A program made the translations under genes and the position numbers. From Arabidopsis thaliana (Eukaryota > Streptophyta > Magnoliopsida > Brassicales > Brassicaceae): DNA of 64,000 nt. The notes under the pieces were generated by a model that was not told the origin of the DNA, searched no databases, and worked only from the letters and a program-made list of their open reading frames with translations. The DNA lies in assembly GCF_000001735.4 (NCBI RefSeq), contig NC_003071.7:1809001-1873000 (forward strand), given 5' to 3'. The first letter of the stretch is position 1. Each line of letters opens with the position of its first letter. Below, in pieces: positions 24,488 through 36,000 of this stretch.

Positions 24488-25441
24488 CTATAACTAATTT
24501 ACTATTAAAAAAAAAATTTGTCAAATATTTTACACATACAAAATAACAACAGTCCAAAAATATATCTAATTTGGAAGATAATGTATGTTATTTGTTATGT
24601 TGTAATATGAATTAAAACAAATTTGTCTCAAATAGTTTGTATTCAACCGCAATATATTACTTAAGTAAACAACTCTTCTCACTTTCTCAACATTAGCTCA
24701 TTTCAGCTTTATTAATTGAAGTTGTTAGCAAAAGAAAAAATGACTCAAAACATCCAAATTTGAACTTGTTAACTTCAGCTTCAGTAGTACAATTTTTTTT
24801 TTATTTTTTTTTACATCGGATTCACCTTTTTGGCCAAATTTTATCATCACTAAAAATAATGAAGCATGTTTATACATATCATCTGTTATGGTCATAATCA
24901 TCTACTAGTACTATGAGAAGCATAAACATATATACCTTTTGCAAGACTCTCAAACATTTTTGATTACATGGAGACGTAATAACAGTGATGTTATAGTGGA
25001 CCAAAAAATGAAGAAGATACATTTACATAGTGAGTCTCTTGAGTCTTGACAATTGCCGAATTTTTCCTAAATAGTTTCATTATTGTGATATATCTTGAGG
25101 TTAAAGTAACTCTAATTATAGAGAACTCCATCGAAAGAATTAGTGCTTGAACTATTTGTGGAGATATCCTGCAAATTTGACAATTCTTTAGTAGCCAACA
25201 GCTGGCAAAAGAGCCTACCATAAAGACCTAACTATTGCTTGGACAACTTGTGGATATATCCATCCAAATTCAAGACAAAGTTGGTAATGATTATTACATG
25301 AGCAGTAGCAATCACCAAGTAACATAAGAAAGACTTAAGTGCAATATTAGCTTGTGGCTCAAAGCCTAATATAGTCTCCTAGTATCAACTAATTTAACGA
25401 CCAAAAGATCAACCTTGACCAAAAAAAAGAAAACGAAATGT
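24488..25441. other. Intergenic, no gene seen
   Basis: AT-rich DNA between the LINE and the F-box pseudogene. A minus-strand 76-residue frame (24991-25221) has no domain or family I recognise. Confidence 0.4.
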
Positions 25442-26946
25442 TCAACCATATTTCTTTGTAGGAATGAAAGAACAATGGATTTGACATGTGCTAGAGCATA
25501 TTGGCATCGTAAGGACTTTTTGAAGGAAGGCACACTTGGCTTTTTTGGTAGAGTAAGTATGAAGCCTAAATTTCTTCAAAATTTTTGAATTCTTCAAGAA
25601 GTATCTTAGTAGCTCCATTTCTCCTGCATACCCTGAGAGCGCACGTGTCCATTCCACAAACTTGTGCGATGATACCAAACATTGAGGCACTTTAGAAAAC
25701 ATCACCTTTGGTTCTTTCTTCTTCTTACCACGAATGCAATACTACTTAACCAATTTCTGCAAAAACAGAAGAAAACAAATTGCATAGAGAAATATACATA
25801 AAAGATTTTCACAAACAATATGCATAAATTAGAGGCTTAAAGTCATTCATTATCAATATGAGAGATTCTAGTTTTGGGCAGCTTTCAAGAAGGGTTGGCA
25901 ATATTTTCATATCAGTTCCAGAAAATTTAGCATCCAAGCTGGATAGGTAACGAAACTGATGCATCGGTTCTGATTTTGAGTATTAAAAGATTAGAAGTAA
26001 ACAAGTAAAAAGGGAATGTTATGGTGAGAAACTTTTGTAAAACAATATTCATATATATACATATCAGCACAAAATTTGAGGTGTATACCTTCCAAATATC
26101 ATTACTAATAACTAGCTCCTTAACCCTGGATATGTCGCTGAGAATGTCAGGAATCGTGTTATTGTATGTCGCATGGCTATTATAGAAACCAATATCTAGT
26201 TTGGCAGAGGAACCCAAATTGATGATCTGAAAGTTCTTTGGTAAAGAGACATTAGCCCTCAAACACTGGAGTAGAGGTGCATAAATCACAACTTTAGACT
26301 CATCGATGTAGACTCTCTTTAGAGTACGAGAGCGCACTTGTAAAACATTTGTCTTATCATCATTCGAAGATCTGAGGATGGTTAAATCTTTCAGAAGTGG
26401 AGAGCCTGAGATAAGTTTCTGCAACGTGGTCTTGTTGGGGTATCTAATATATCGTAAATGCATGATCTTTAGACAAGGTAAGGAAACAAAGTCAGCATTA
26501 CACAAGGTGACCTCACAGAGTCATAAGTGTACCAGTGTCTCAAAGGTTTATAAACACGAGGGTATCTCACCACATCAAAAATATTCAACATCAAGATGCT
26601 GAATCCTACGCCTAGCCGCAACATTAATCCATGACGAGATATCACATCTATCTTGACGGTAAAAACTTAACCGTACTTTGTGTATCGATGACTCTATGTG
26701 GGAATTAAGGAACCTTTCAACAAAGATGTCTCCATCTTTAGAAGATGTGTAACGGACTAAGTCCAATTCAAGAGCAAATTGCCAAAGATGTCTCCATATT
26801 GTGGACAAAACACTTGTTTTGACAGTATCCTTAGTAGAAAGGTGAAATAGTATTTCAGATATCAAAGGTTCCGGTAACTGGCTTATCCTAACTTCCTCAT
26901 GTGACACTTTGTCACATATTTTTTGTTTCTTCTTTCTACCAACCAT
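25442..26946 (-). pseudogene. F-box / LRR / FBD protein gene, broken
   Basis: Exon 1 (26577-26946) encodes MVGRKKKQKICDK and an F-box (ISQLPEPLISEILFHLSTKD ... SVLSTIWRHLW). The next leucine-rich section (25927-26505) has LPCLKIMHLRYIRYP, LISGSPLLKDLTIL and LQCLRANVSLP. The end (25442-25705) is an FBD domain (VPQCLVSSHKFVEWTRAL ... EMELLRYFLKNSKILKKFRL). Between exon 1 and the LRR part, the expected family sequence is spread over frames: a TGA directly after HLDVEYF, then, in the frame that reads EIPSCL and FETLVHL, a TAA and a TGA. No splice pair repairs all three. In the family such proteins are SCF ubiquitin-ligase substrate adaptors. I judge this copy a pseudogene; a truncated F-box-only product is possible. 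Confidence 0.8.
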
Positions 26947-27571
26947 TCTTCACACAATTAATCTGCATTACAGAAATCTAAATCCGTTTGGTAGAGTTCA
27001 GAAAATTTCCAGTTAAGCCATACATTAATACTCGCCGGAATACTCAAATTTTCTCATCAATTGTTAGGTTTAGGGGTTTTCAAGGTTTCTGAAGAAGACT
27101 ATACGATAAACAATTAAAAAATTAAATAAAGTAGAAGAATAACTCATTAATATAGAGTTTAATTAGCACGGCAGATCAAACCCTCCACGCCCATGTAGCA
27201 GATGAACCCTAACGCACCATCAATCCAAGTGTCACCACTGTGCTTGAATTTGCCTTTTCGACTCCTTTTGACACGATTTCAAGTGTAAAACGCCTTGCCG
27301 TTTTTCACTTCCTTGGTGTTGATGAAATGGTGTGACGTGTTCGTGATTCAGTTTTGACTTTTGGTATATAACTAAATTCGACCAACTCGGTTTTGTTCTG
27401 TCTGAACATATTAAACCAACAAACAAAGAACCAAAAATCCTATTGGACTAAACCGGACATCCCCGTTTCACTGAGATTGTAAAAAATTGTTAATCCTGCC
27501 TTTTTTTTTGGACTCAAGTTAAGTTTAATCTCGACAAGAAGTTAGTTCGAGAGGGTTGTTTGACTCTTGTT
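26947..27571. other. Intergenic, no gene seen
   Basis: Upstream side of the F-box pseudogene and spacer to the next repeat. A 64-residue minus-strand frame at 27232-27426 has no recognisable domain. Confidence 0.4.
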
Positions 27572-27862
27572 GTATTGGGCCGAATCAAGCCTTTGATATT
27601 GGACATTCGATTAGACTTATATCAGGTCTTTGATTATAGGCTTTCTTAGGTTTAAGTTATGTGTTTAGGGTTAATATACCTTAACTTACTTTAAGTGAAT
27701 ATGTTCATATTATTGATGTAAGACAGCTACATACATATATATATACTAAGTTAGGGTACCTTAACCCTAAACATATAACTTAAACCTAATAAAGTCCATA
27801 ATCAAAGACCTGATATAAGTTATCGAAAGTCCAATATCAAATGCTTGATTCGGCCCAATATG
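27572..27862. mobile_element. Foldback element with about 110-bp inverted arms
   Basis: The left arm starts ATTGGGCCGAATCAAGCCTT (27573) and the right arm ends with its inverse, GATTCGGCCCAAT (to about 27861). The two arms match over roughly 110 bp with few differences, including GACCTGATATAAG/CTTATATCAGGTC and the inner ACCTTAACCCTAAACATATA, with a loop of about 70 bp. There is no coding capacity. A clean target duplication could not be assigned. Confidence 0.85.
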
Positions 27863-28840
27863 TTGTGATATTGATTGGAGTTTGGACGATTCTTGGAGAT
27901 AACGATATTGATGTAGTCAAAGTCCCTATCAAAGAGCTCTTTGGATCAAATCAGCCGTCTCTTCTGTTAACTAACAGTGGTGATGATAATAATGGCATAA
28001 GTTTGGTGACACGGAGTGTGAGTGTCACGGGTTCATCCAAAGAGAAAGGAACATTAAGCTTCACTTTTAGATTTCTTGTAGAGCAAGTTCCTCGACAATT
28101 TATTATAATCCTCGGCAATTTATTATAAATTTAGGATGCTACCCGATTGTTCAACCGGAAGCAAATGTTGGGACCAGAAATGGTTAAATGCAGTCACTGT
28201 ATCACCAGTCAGATGGATACCAAAACTATTCACCACCGCAAATGCAACCGCAACCACAAAATTGGCCATCTCAACTACAATCGCTCCACTGATACCTTTG
28301 GTCAAGCTTATTATCAAGAGAAGTGGTGACATGGATCTCATCAATGAGAAAGAGAAAGACCGGGGACGAAACAGAGGCTTTGCTGATAGAAAGACTTGGA
28401 GAGTACTAGAGGTGTTGCTGTTGAGGATTCAGAAAGTATAAGAGGGCGAGAGCAAGCTCATTTTGGATTCATGCTTTGATGTTGTGAGAGTTCTTTGTGA
28501 AACTTTGGCCAAGCAATGTGCTTGAAGAGAGATCAATGCTGATCTCTAGAGGAGATTGATGCAATCTCCTTGTTATTGTTCTTAGAGTGTGAGTTTGGGA
28601 TATCAACAATCTATCATCCACCCGCCACTACTACATACTTAATCGCATTCTCAATCACAACCACAACAATATTCTCCACCACAATTCCAAAAGTAACAAC
28701 ATCCAAAATTGTAATCACTGCCACAACAACTTCTATCAACACAATGAGAGTCACACACACAAACTGCTTGTGTCTGCGGCTATGTTTGAAGAGCTATTAT
28801 GAAATGATCCATAGTGTATGTAGTTCATTGTTTATAGTAA
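27841..28840 (+). pseudogene. C2-domain (SRC2-like) protein pseudogene, 5' end replaced by foldback element
   Basis: Directly after the foldback arm the plus strand encodes the C-terminal half of a plant C2 domain of the SRC2 type: ILGDNDIDVVKVPIKELFG, then VTGSSKEKGTLSFTFRF. The frame is lost at about 28125 and the Gln/Pro/Tyr-rich tail expected in this family survives only in pieces across frames (YQSDGYQNYSPPQMQPQPQN near 28205-28265; QPQQYSPPQFQ near 28660-28690), separated by stops. The N-terminal strands of the C2 domain, with the calcium loops, are missing, apparently because the foldback insertion marks the break. SRC2 proteins are small membrane-associated C2 proteins. The frame itself opens inside the repeat. 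Confidence 0.65.
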
Positions 28841-28885
28841 TCTAACATTTCTAGAAATAAATATCGTGAGCGCACTATCTTCTAA

Positions 28886-29122
28886 GAGCATCTCCATTGC
28901 CCAACTTTATTTTTTCCTCTATTTTAGAGGAAATATAGTTGATTTTGCTCCATTGTATTCCTTTAAAATAGAGTTACCTCTAAAATAGAGGAAAAATGTA
29001 AATATTGCTCTATATATAGTGTAAAAAAGAAGACTACTCTATATTTTTCTCTATTTTAGAGTCATACATTGGAGCAAAATCAACAATATTTCCTCTAAAA
29101 TAGAGGGGCATTGGAGATGGTC
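28886..29122. mobile_element. Tourist/PIF-Harbinger-type MITE, 237 bp
   Basis: Terminal repeats GAGCATCTCCATTGCC and, on the other strand, GACCATCTCCAATGCC are flanked by TAA on both sides (28883-28885 and 29123-29125), the three-base target duplication of PIF/Harbinger. Most of the interior folds back through repeated words such as CCTCTATTTTAGAGG and GATTTTGCTCCA. Confidence 0.85.
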
Positions 29123-29591
29123 TAATACCATATAATTTATTATCTAATATATAAATCATTTTCTTTAACAAAAAATATATGTAAATCATTTTCTTAAATT
29201 AACAAACTTAGAAAACGTGTAATTTGGAATTTCTTAAGGAATTGTATGTTTGCTACAAGGTTCTACACATTATAGTCAATTTATGTGTTATCTCTCGCGA
29301 TTTTGTTAAGTTGCATGCATAGCTAAATCTCGGTATTGAATTTTGAGGTAAAACGGATTAAATTTTGAAGTAAAACGGATTAGTTGCGAGAACTAACCTC
29401 ATAAAAAACGTGAAATTTCTTAAAGGTCTTAAAAGTAAAATAGAGCAATAGAATGAATAATCTCAGGAAAAATACCACTTGAAATCATTCAACACAAGTA
29501 TATGAGATCTAGGGTATCATCGGAGGCAAAATTCTAAAGTATAATTAAAATATATGCTAAAATTATTTAAATAATAACATACTTGTAGGTG

Positions 29592-30014
29592 TTAACTATT
29601 GCAAACAAATGAACATTCACAATAACGCTTGTTACCGGGCAGATCATTACAAGCGCAATTTTTAGGCATCACTCTTGCAGTATGTGCATCTAAGAAGTCA
29701 AAGAAACACATTGTTTGTGGATTACCTCTGTCTGAGCATGTTCCATTAAACGCATTTGTCCAACGACAATACTCTGGTTCCTTCATTGGTTCTTCTGTTG
29801 GTGCAACATTTGATTCTTTTGTTTTACAAGTCACAAGCAAATAGAGTATTAGTAATTATCCATACTTTTTTTTCTCAACCAAAATTGTATTTTTCCGGTG
29901 GACAAATATATGCATCTAATTAAGATGTAATGTATTGTTGTTACCATGTGATAAGTGGGCATGGATAAGAGAGAAAAGGACACAAGAAGCCAAAAAGATT
30001 ACTTCAACCTTCAT
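29592..30014 (-). CDS. SCRL9: S-locus cysteine-rich-like (SCR-like) secreted peptide
   Basis: Two exons: 29945-30014 and 29592-29815, joined by a 129-bp GT-AG intron in phase 1, give 97 residues. Exon 1 encodes only a signal peptide (MKVEVIFLASCVLFSLIHAH), exon 2 the mature peptide, the standard arrangement of this family. The mature part has eight cysteines: YC, GTC, TMC, NCAC, YCEC and VC, with an aromatic pair after the third Cys, which is the SCR/SP11-like pattern and not the plant-defensin one. Family members are secreted ligands; SCR itself is the pollen determinant of self-incompatibility, while SCR-like genes mostly have no known partner. The symbol rests on remembered locus order (AT2G05117) and is less sure than the family call. 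Confidence 0.82.
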
Positions 30015-30092
30015 CTTGCTTTGTTTCTCTTTTGACTATATTTTTTTCTCTTCTTTTAAAAATTGTATGCTATAGTTTCAGCTGTAAATTCA

Positions 30093-30101
30093 TTATATAT
30101 A
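30093..30101 (-). promoter_or_regulatory. Putative TATA box of the SCR-like gene
   Basis: TATATATAA on the minus strand about 80 bp upstream of the ATG at 30014, a normal TATA spacing if the leader is about 50 nt. Confidence 0.5.
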
Positions 30102-31148
30102 GCTATTTTCTAACTTCTTTGCATCTCACATTTTGGAAACACAATGTAAATGTTTGACCAATTTTTTTTAGTCATGTTAAAGAATATTGACCAATTTACT
30201 TTGTTTTGGTATATACAACCTCTTACTAATAAAAAAGCCCATTGACGCGTCTCAAGTCATCCACATTATTTTTTGATATTCTTTCTACTTGCCACATCAA
30301 CGTCGAGAATCATACTCATACTACAAAATTAAGATTGGCCCAACATACAAAACCTCATTAGCTCAATACCCAATATTAATCAGCCCAACTGAAAACCTAC
30401 ACCCCACTTCCTCATCTTCATTCCCCCATTTATATATTATGTTTTTATAGAGGTCAAATTTTTATATTCATAACAGTTGAAGATAAATGTTGAAAATTTG
30501 ACTAATATCTCTATTGTATTTCATTTGGAAAAAAGTATATTTGATATTTTTTTGAGAATTCTTTTTTTTTTTGTTATAATTGCAATATCAAATGTTTAAC
30601 TGTACTTAAAAAATTTATATGAAAATATTAAGTTTTTTTTTTCAAAACACTTAGACATCCAACATTTAAATAAGGTGGCTTCATCTTCATTCATAATAGT
30701 GGCATTGTGATTTCAGACCAATCTTTACCTTATCGCTTTTTATGATTTTAAATCGCTATTTGGTTTACCGTATTTTTGTTATTTTCAGATGTTAATCTTT
30801 TGATACAACATTTACATCGTCTTGTAAAAAATACATAATATACTTTAAAGTTGTTGTTTCCACCAACTTTTTGGATTAAAATCATTTGATTTAAATGACT
30901 CTCAGACATTTTTTTTCCTTCTATATTATGTTATAGAGTTGTAGTTCCACTTGAGATATATGTTACATAGTTTACATATCATTTTTTTTGTTAACAACTT
31001 ACATATCACATTCTGTTTATTTTGTTATACAACTCAAGAATGATATAACCACTATTATTATTATTTTATATTTTTGTTAATTACATATTAATTAAAAATA
31101 ACTCCATTATTGGTTGCCCAATTAGGAGAGGTAGTAAGTTCAAAAAAT
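30102..31148. other. AT-rich intergenic stretch, possible Helitron 5' end
   Basis: TCTTACTAATAAAAAAGCCC at about 30224 resembles a plus-strand Helitron 5' end, but it is preceded by C and not A, and no 3' hairpin with CTRR was found. No gene seen. Confidence 0.3.
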
Positions 31149-32163
31149 AAAAGTCTAGAATAAAAGGGGAACCGTAAAGTAATTTCCTCTCTCTCTTGCG
31201 ACACGAAAGGCGATCGTCAAAACAGTTTTTCTTCTTTGCTTTTTCTGGGCTGCCGGCATTTGCCGGTGGTTCCAGTTTGTTTAATCAGTCTAGTTTGCTT
31301 CTGTTTTCAATAATTATTATGGAAGACTTTCAATTATATCAGATACTTCTCAAATATATTTACTTCATCCTATTCTTTTTCACCTTTATGATGATGGTTG
31401 TTATTTTCTTTGTCGGTGATGTAGTTTTCTTGGGAAATCTTTTCTATTCTTCGGCAACAATCTCCACATCGGAACCCATGATTCGATGTGATGCAGTTTT
31501 TTTCTCGCATATCTACAATTACAAATTGAGATGTCAGGATTTGGTGTCTTCACAACTATTGGCACAATTCATGGTGGTTAATCAAACATTTGAAGCCAAT
31601 CAATTTGTCACAATGGGAAGACCCACAAATTCAAGGCGTACTGTCGTACCGTTACCCAAATTCTGGGGACAAGATCTGCTTTGGAGAAAACCTCCATGGA
31701 AACCACCTTGGAGAAAGAGACAATTCGGAAATATATGTGTAATGATAATAAGCAACTATCTATGGAGGAGAAACAGCAGAGGGTTTATACCATATAAACA
31801 ACATTGGATTTCAAGCACAACCAAGACAAATAAAATCTCATTCTTTATGAGAGTTTCGATCAATCTGAAAGGTGTGCGATGTAACAGATGGATCGCTGCC
31901 TATGATTTTCGAATGCGTTACCGGTATTTCATCAGTAGAAAAAAAAGATGATTCCCAAGCAAGAAAGTCACACAAGGTTGACAGAGATGACGAAGATGAT
32001 AAAGTATTTGAATAAGAACGCGGCGCGTAATTTGCTTCATCTTTTTTCGTTACACAAATTATTGGTTGTATTTGCAATCTCATTGATTGATTATGTATAC
32101 TCTAATTCATATTAATAAAGTTTGTTTAGACGGTAAAAAAAAAAAAAGTCTAGAATAAAAGGG
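31149..32163 (+). mobile_element. Sadhu-like retroposon (about 975 bp) with 20-bp target duplication
   Basis: Identical 20-bp repeats AAAAGTCTAGAATAAAAGGG occur at 31149-31168 and 32144-32163. The inserted DNA (31169-32143) starts with a CT-rich leader, has no introns visible, and ends in a poly(A) run directly against the right repeat, so it is a retroposed RNA. It is not a 5'-truncated LINE, because no LINE domain is present. Size, poly(A) and lack of conserved protein fit the Arabidopsis Sadhu family; that name is inferred, while the retroposon call is firm. An in-frame stretch from ATG 31319 to TGA 31951 encodes a hydrophobic N terminus followed by a basic region of no known domain, and is probably not a real protein. 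Confidence 0.8.
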
Positions 32164-33068
32164 CTAAACAGTTTTATTATTAATTCTTAGAAGATAAATT
32201 TTATCATTTTTGAATTTTCATGATTTGTTTCTATACTTTCACAAGAAAGTGTTACTCTTTCATTGTCTTTGAATTAAATTTTAAAATTTAAGTTGAGTTT
32301 AGTAATTTTTTCTTAAGTGAATATTTAATAATAAAGAAAATCTCTTTGTAGTATAGTGTTGTTACAAATTAATATTTTACTTTAAATTTTATTTTTCTCT
32401 TAAAACATTTAGAAACACAATTAAATAAATTGTTTTTACCATGCATTCCAATTTTATGCCCATACTAAAACTCATTAACACATTTCAAATGTGAAGTATG
32501 ATAATTTTTAATTTTGTTTATGTTTAAAAGTTAAATTATATTATTATTACTAATAAACTAATAATAATATCACTTCTTCTAAAATTTCATTTCTTTGATT
32601 TAATTTTCTTTTGTTTCACTAAAATTTCTATAGATTATAACTAACACTAATATAAATAAATATGAATTAAATAAACATTGTAATTAGACTTTAATGTAAA
32701 AAACAAAAAAAAATATTGACTAATGACTTGACTTTGTTTAATTGGATGTTTAACACGATGATGTGGATACCTTAACAAGAGAGAAAACTTTCTGATTTTA
32801 TACCGTGGTTAGTCTTGGTTTTTACGTAACTTTTTTTTTGGTTCGGTTATTCAATTTTTGGGTCTATATAAAGAAAACAAAATTATGAAAAAAACAAGGT
32901 TTCATTTTGGTAGATTCGATACATCATAAAGAGGTAAACTCAAAATCTTACAAACATCTCAGACTCTCAGTTCAATAAGTAACTCATAAACATAAAACAA
33001 GGTTCAATGCAATCATCTTCAACTAAAACTCATTTACATTGTCACTGTTACTTAAAAAGAAATTTTAA
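32164..33068. other. Intergenic, includes NUP133 3' region
   Basis: AT-rich DNA. The last 150 bp, up to 33068, probably holds the 3' untranslated region of NUP133 (minus strand). Nothing else recognised. Confidence 0.5.
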
Positions 33069-36000
33069 TTACTCCATTGGAGATGAGAACTCTTCTGCTA
33101 CAATACCCTCTTCTTCTACACAACCAAGCATGATTGCAGTTAGCATTAATTTCCCTGCCTCAGCGAAATCTTTATGACTCATCAAAACGTCCTCTACAGA
33201 AGAAGTTGAATCCTCAGGGTTCTCTCTTCTCAGAGGAAGGACTTGTGCAAAGTCACCATCAAAAGTGTTGACTCGGGTTGGTCCGTAACACCTTTTGGAA
33301 GCCTGGAAAAGGGCCGTGTTCCTTAGATTCTGTAATGTTTCTTCCTCGCTCCAACCTTCATTAGTAGAGGCTTGATGATGCCTGTCCCAGTCGTCTTGAT
33401 CCGCAGCATTTCTCCAGCATTCTTCCAAAAGACTCCTATGATTCTCACGGAACGAAGAGCTCGTCCATGCAAATACTTCGAAAGCCTTTATAGCTGTCCA
33501 TCGACCCTGGATATTGAGACAGGTTTCAATGAGCTCCTCTGGTCGGAAGAGCCGGTTTCTAGCTTCTCCATTTGGCAAAGCTTTTGTTATTTCTTCCTGC
33601 AAGATATAACACGGTAACACCGGTTATAGAGAGTATTTACGTAGCTGAGTTTACCATCAGGGTATACAGGATAAATATTAACACAGCTGAGAATATACCT
33701 GCAGCTTCAGTAAGTTGAGATCAGCTTCAATGCGCTTCACTTTCGATTCGGAATCAGCATCCTTATCTGCAATGCGAAAATTATCATGATTTTCAGAAAG
33801 AAAGACAAAGAAACAATAACATGTGGAATAATTATACCACCCATAGATAATTAACTAGTATACCTGCCACATAGGCTATCTTTGAAAGGTTCAGAAACCG
33901 CTTGCGGTCTGCGAATGTTGGTTGTACATCTTCAGGTTCTGGTCCCGTTCTTTCTTCAACAGTTGTCATAGACTCTTCATCTTGTGATAGAGCCAATGTA
34001 TGAAGAGTGTCAGACGCAGATGAGAATTGATGAAGAAACACCTGATGAAGCCACACCAGATCAGAATGGCGCTTTAGAAATATCAATAGCTCGTCCTGGA
34101 ATTCTTCTCCAAGCCGTAGAAGCTTAGAGAACTGTTTCATATCATAGAGTTGCTGGAAAACAAAGTAACTGAACCCTCCTTGTGGTCCCACACCCTCGTG
34201 CTGCACAGGAATTAAGGGTATTATCTAAGCAGGAACGTAGAAAAGAAGTAATGACAAGGTGAAAGATGTCCAAAAGCTGCCACACACAAAATCATACAAA
34301 AAATTCTCTGCTGTGCAATCTCAAGAGTAAAACAACCAGAAGAAATCTAACACGTTTGAGATTACTAGAGGAACAGGGTAAGAAGAAACCTGAGAACATA
34401 CCATTAAGTTTCTGAGCAGTCCTGTATCATTAAGATCATAACATATCTTCCACATAATTTTATAGCCTGCATGTCGCTTTGCAATGGAAATCAAATTTGA
34501 ACAACGGTTTCTGAAGATATCTTCATCTGTCGCTTCAGTTCTTTCTCTGATGCCCTACATATATAAAACCAATTCATGGTGTGATTGAACACAAAAATGA
34601 TATGCAGTGCACCACATGCAAAGAAGTGCTAACCTGGATTTCTGCTTCCATAAACTCTTTCGCTTGTCGATAAAGAGAGTCAAAAATAGTATCCCGCCGA
34701 GTCCAGTATTCATTAAGCAAACCTTTGTTCTCCTCTTCCCTCTCCAATTTTGCAAAGGTAGAACCGGCACAAGCCTCAAGTAAAACTTCAGTAAGCACTT
34801 CGAGATGCGTGTATATGTCTGATTTAGCAGAGATATCAATCCTAGATGCCTCAGTTAACAGATGAAGCATAAAGGACGCAATGCACCACAGTCCATTACA
34901 TACAACAGTCTGAGAGTGCCAAGGTATTAAACCTTCAAGTGGTGGATACCACATTTGATGCTCGTTTTTGTAATCTAAGGCAGTCTGAAGAATTGTAACA
35001 CATGCATTTGAGAGTTCGCAGGCTCTCTGCAGTTGAGTTCCTAGTGGTTGGTCAGCTCTGATTATGTATTCTAGTTGCCTGTTCAGACAGTAAAACACTT
35101 CCTCAAGTTCAGATACCTTGCTGTAGAAAACTTCAGCATTATCTCTGTCCATCAAAAGAACTGTATTTCTCCGGGCTCTCTCCCCTACAAATTGAATAAG
35201 ATCCCAAAGGGCACATGAAACTTGATCCTCTGAGCCAGCTTGCGGCGAGCCAAATCTAGCTGAGCGGTTTTGGTTAATCATATTCTGCAGTTCCCGGAGT
35301 TGAATCATGGCAGCAAGTTTTTCACCATTTTCCAGAATTATTTGCAAAGAATGTCCTGCCATAAAAGAGATGCATTAGCTCAGTTGTCAATTTTTATGCC
35401 AACCAGAATAATTTAACCATTCACGAAGTTCTTTTTATAAATTACTATCCAGTTGGGGGAGAAATTACTTATGAATTAGAGATTCATCTTCAAGCATAAA
35501 AATTCTGGTTTTGACCATGTATGCAATAATGAAGTAGAATCATGCTACAGTAGGAAGAAAAAACAAGTGAGAGATAAAAGTGAGTACTCTGTTTAGAACA
35601 CAGCTCCTCATGGCATTTGGATAGAGCAAGAAAGTGTAGAAAATTCTCATGCTTCTGTTGTTTCTCAACCAATTGTGAAGATATAACAGTCATAGCTACT
35701 ATCTCAGCCCCTCTAGTTGTTGTCCAATGCTTAGCTAATGTGTCAACTATAGATTTGCTTTTGCGAGCAAAAACATTGGCCTCTCCATCTCTATCAAATG
35801 CACCAGACTGACTAAGCTTCTCCAAGGATCCATCAACTTTCCCAGATAACAGAAACCCCTCAAAGAGCTGGCCAAGCAAAGCTTCTGATTCCTCATCACG
35901 GGCTGTTTGACGAGTAAAACCCATTTTAGGGTTTCCTTTGTCTTCAATATTCTGTATGTCAGAATTCTCCCTTCCGGCAGTTCTATCAACACCATATGGT

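Noticed and set aside
30224-30260. Another Helitron start (TCTTACTAATAAAA)
   Set aside because: The preceding base is C, and no matching hairpin and CTRR end were found, so only mentioned as a weak possibility.
31196-31951. 251-codon open frame in the retroposon as a real gene
   Set aside because: It begins at TTG, not ATG; the protein has no domain, the first third is a mere hydrophobic run, and the DNA has the full structure of a retroposed non-coding RNA.
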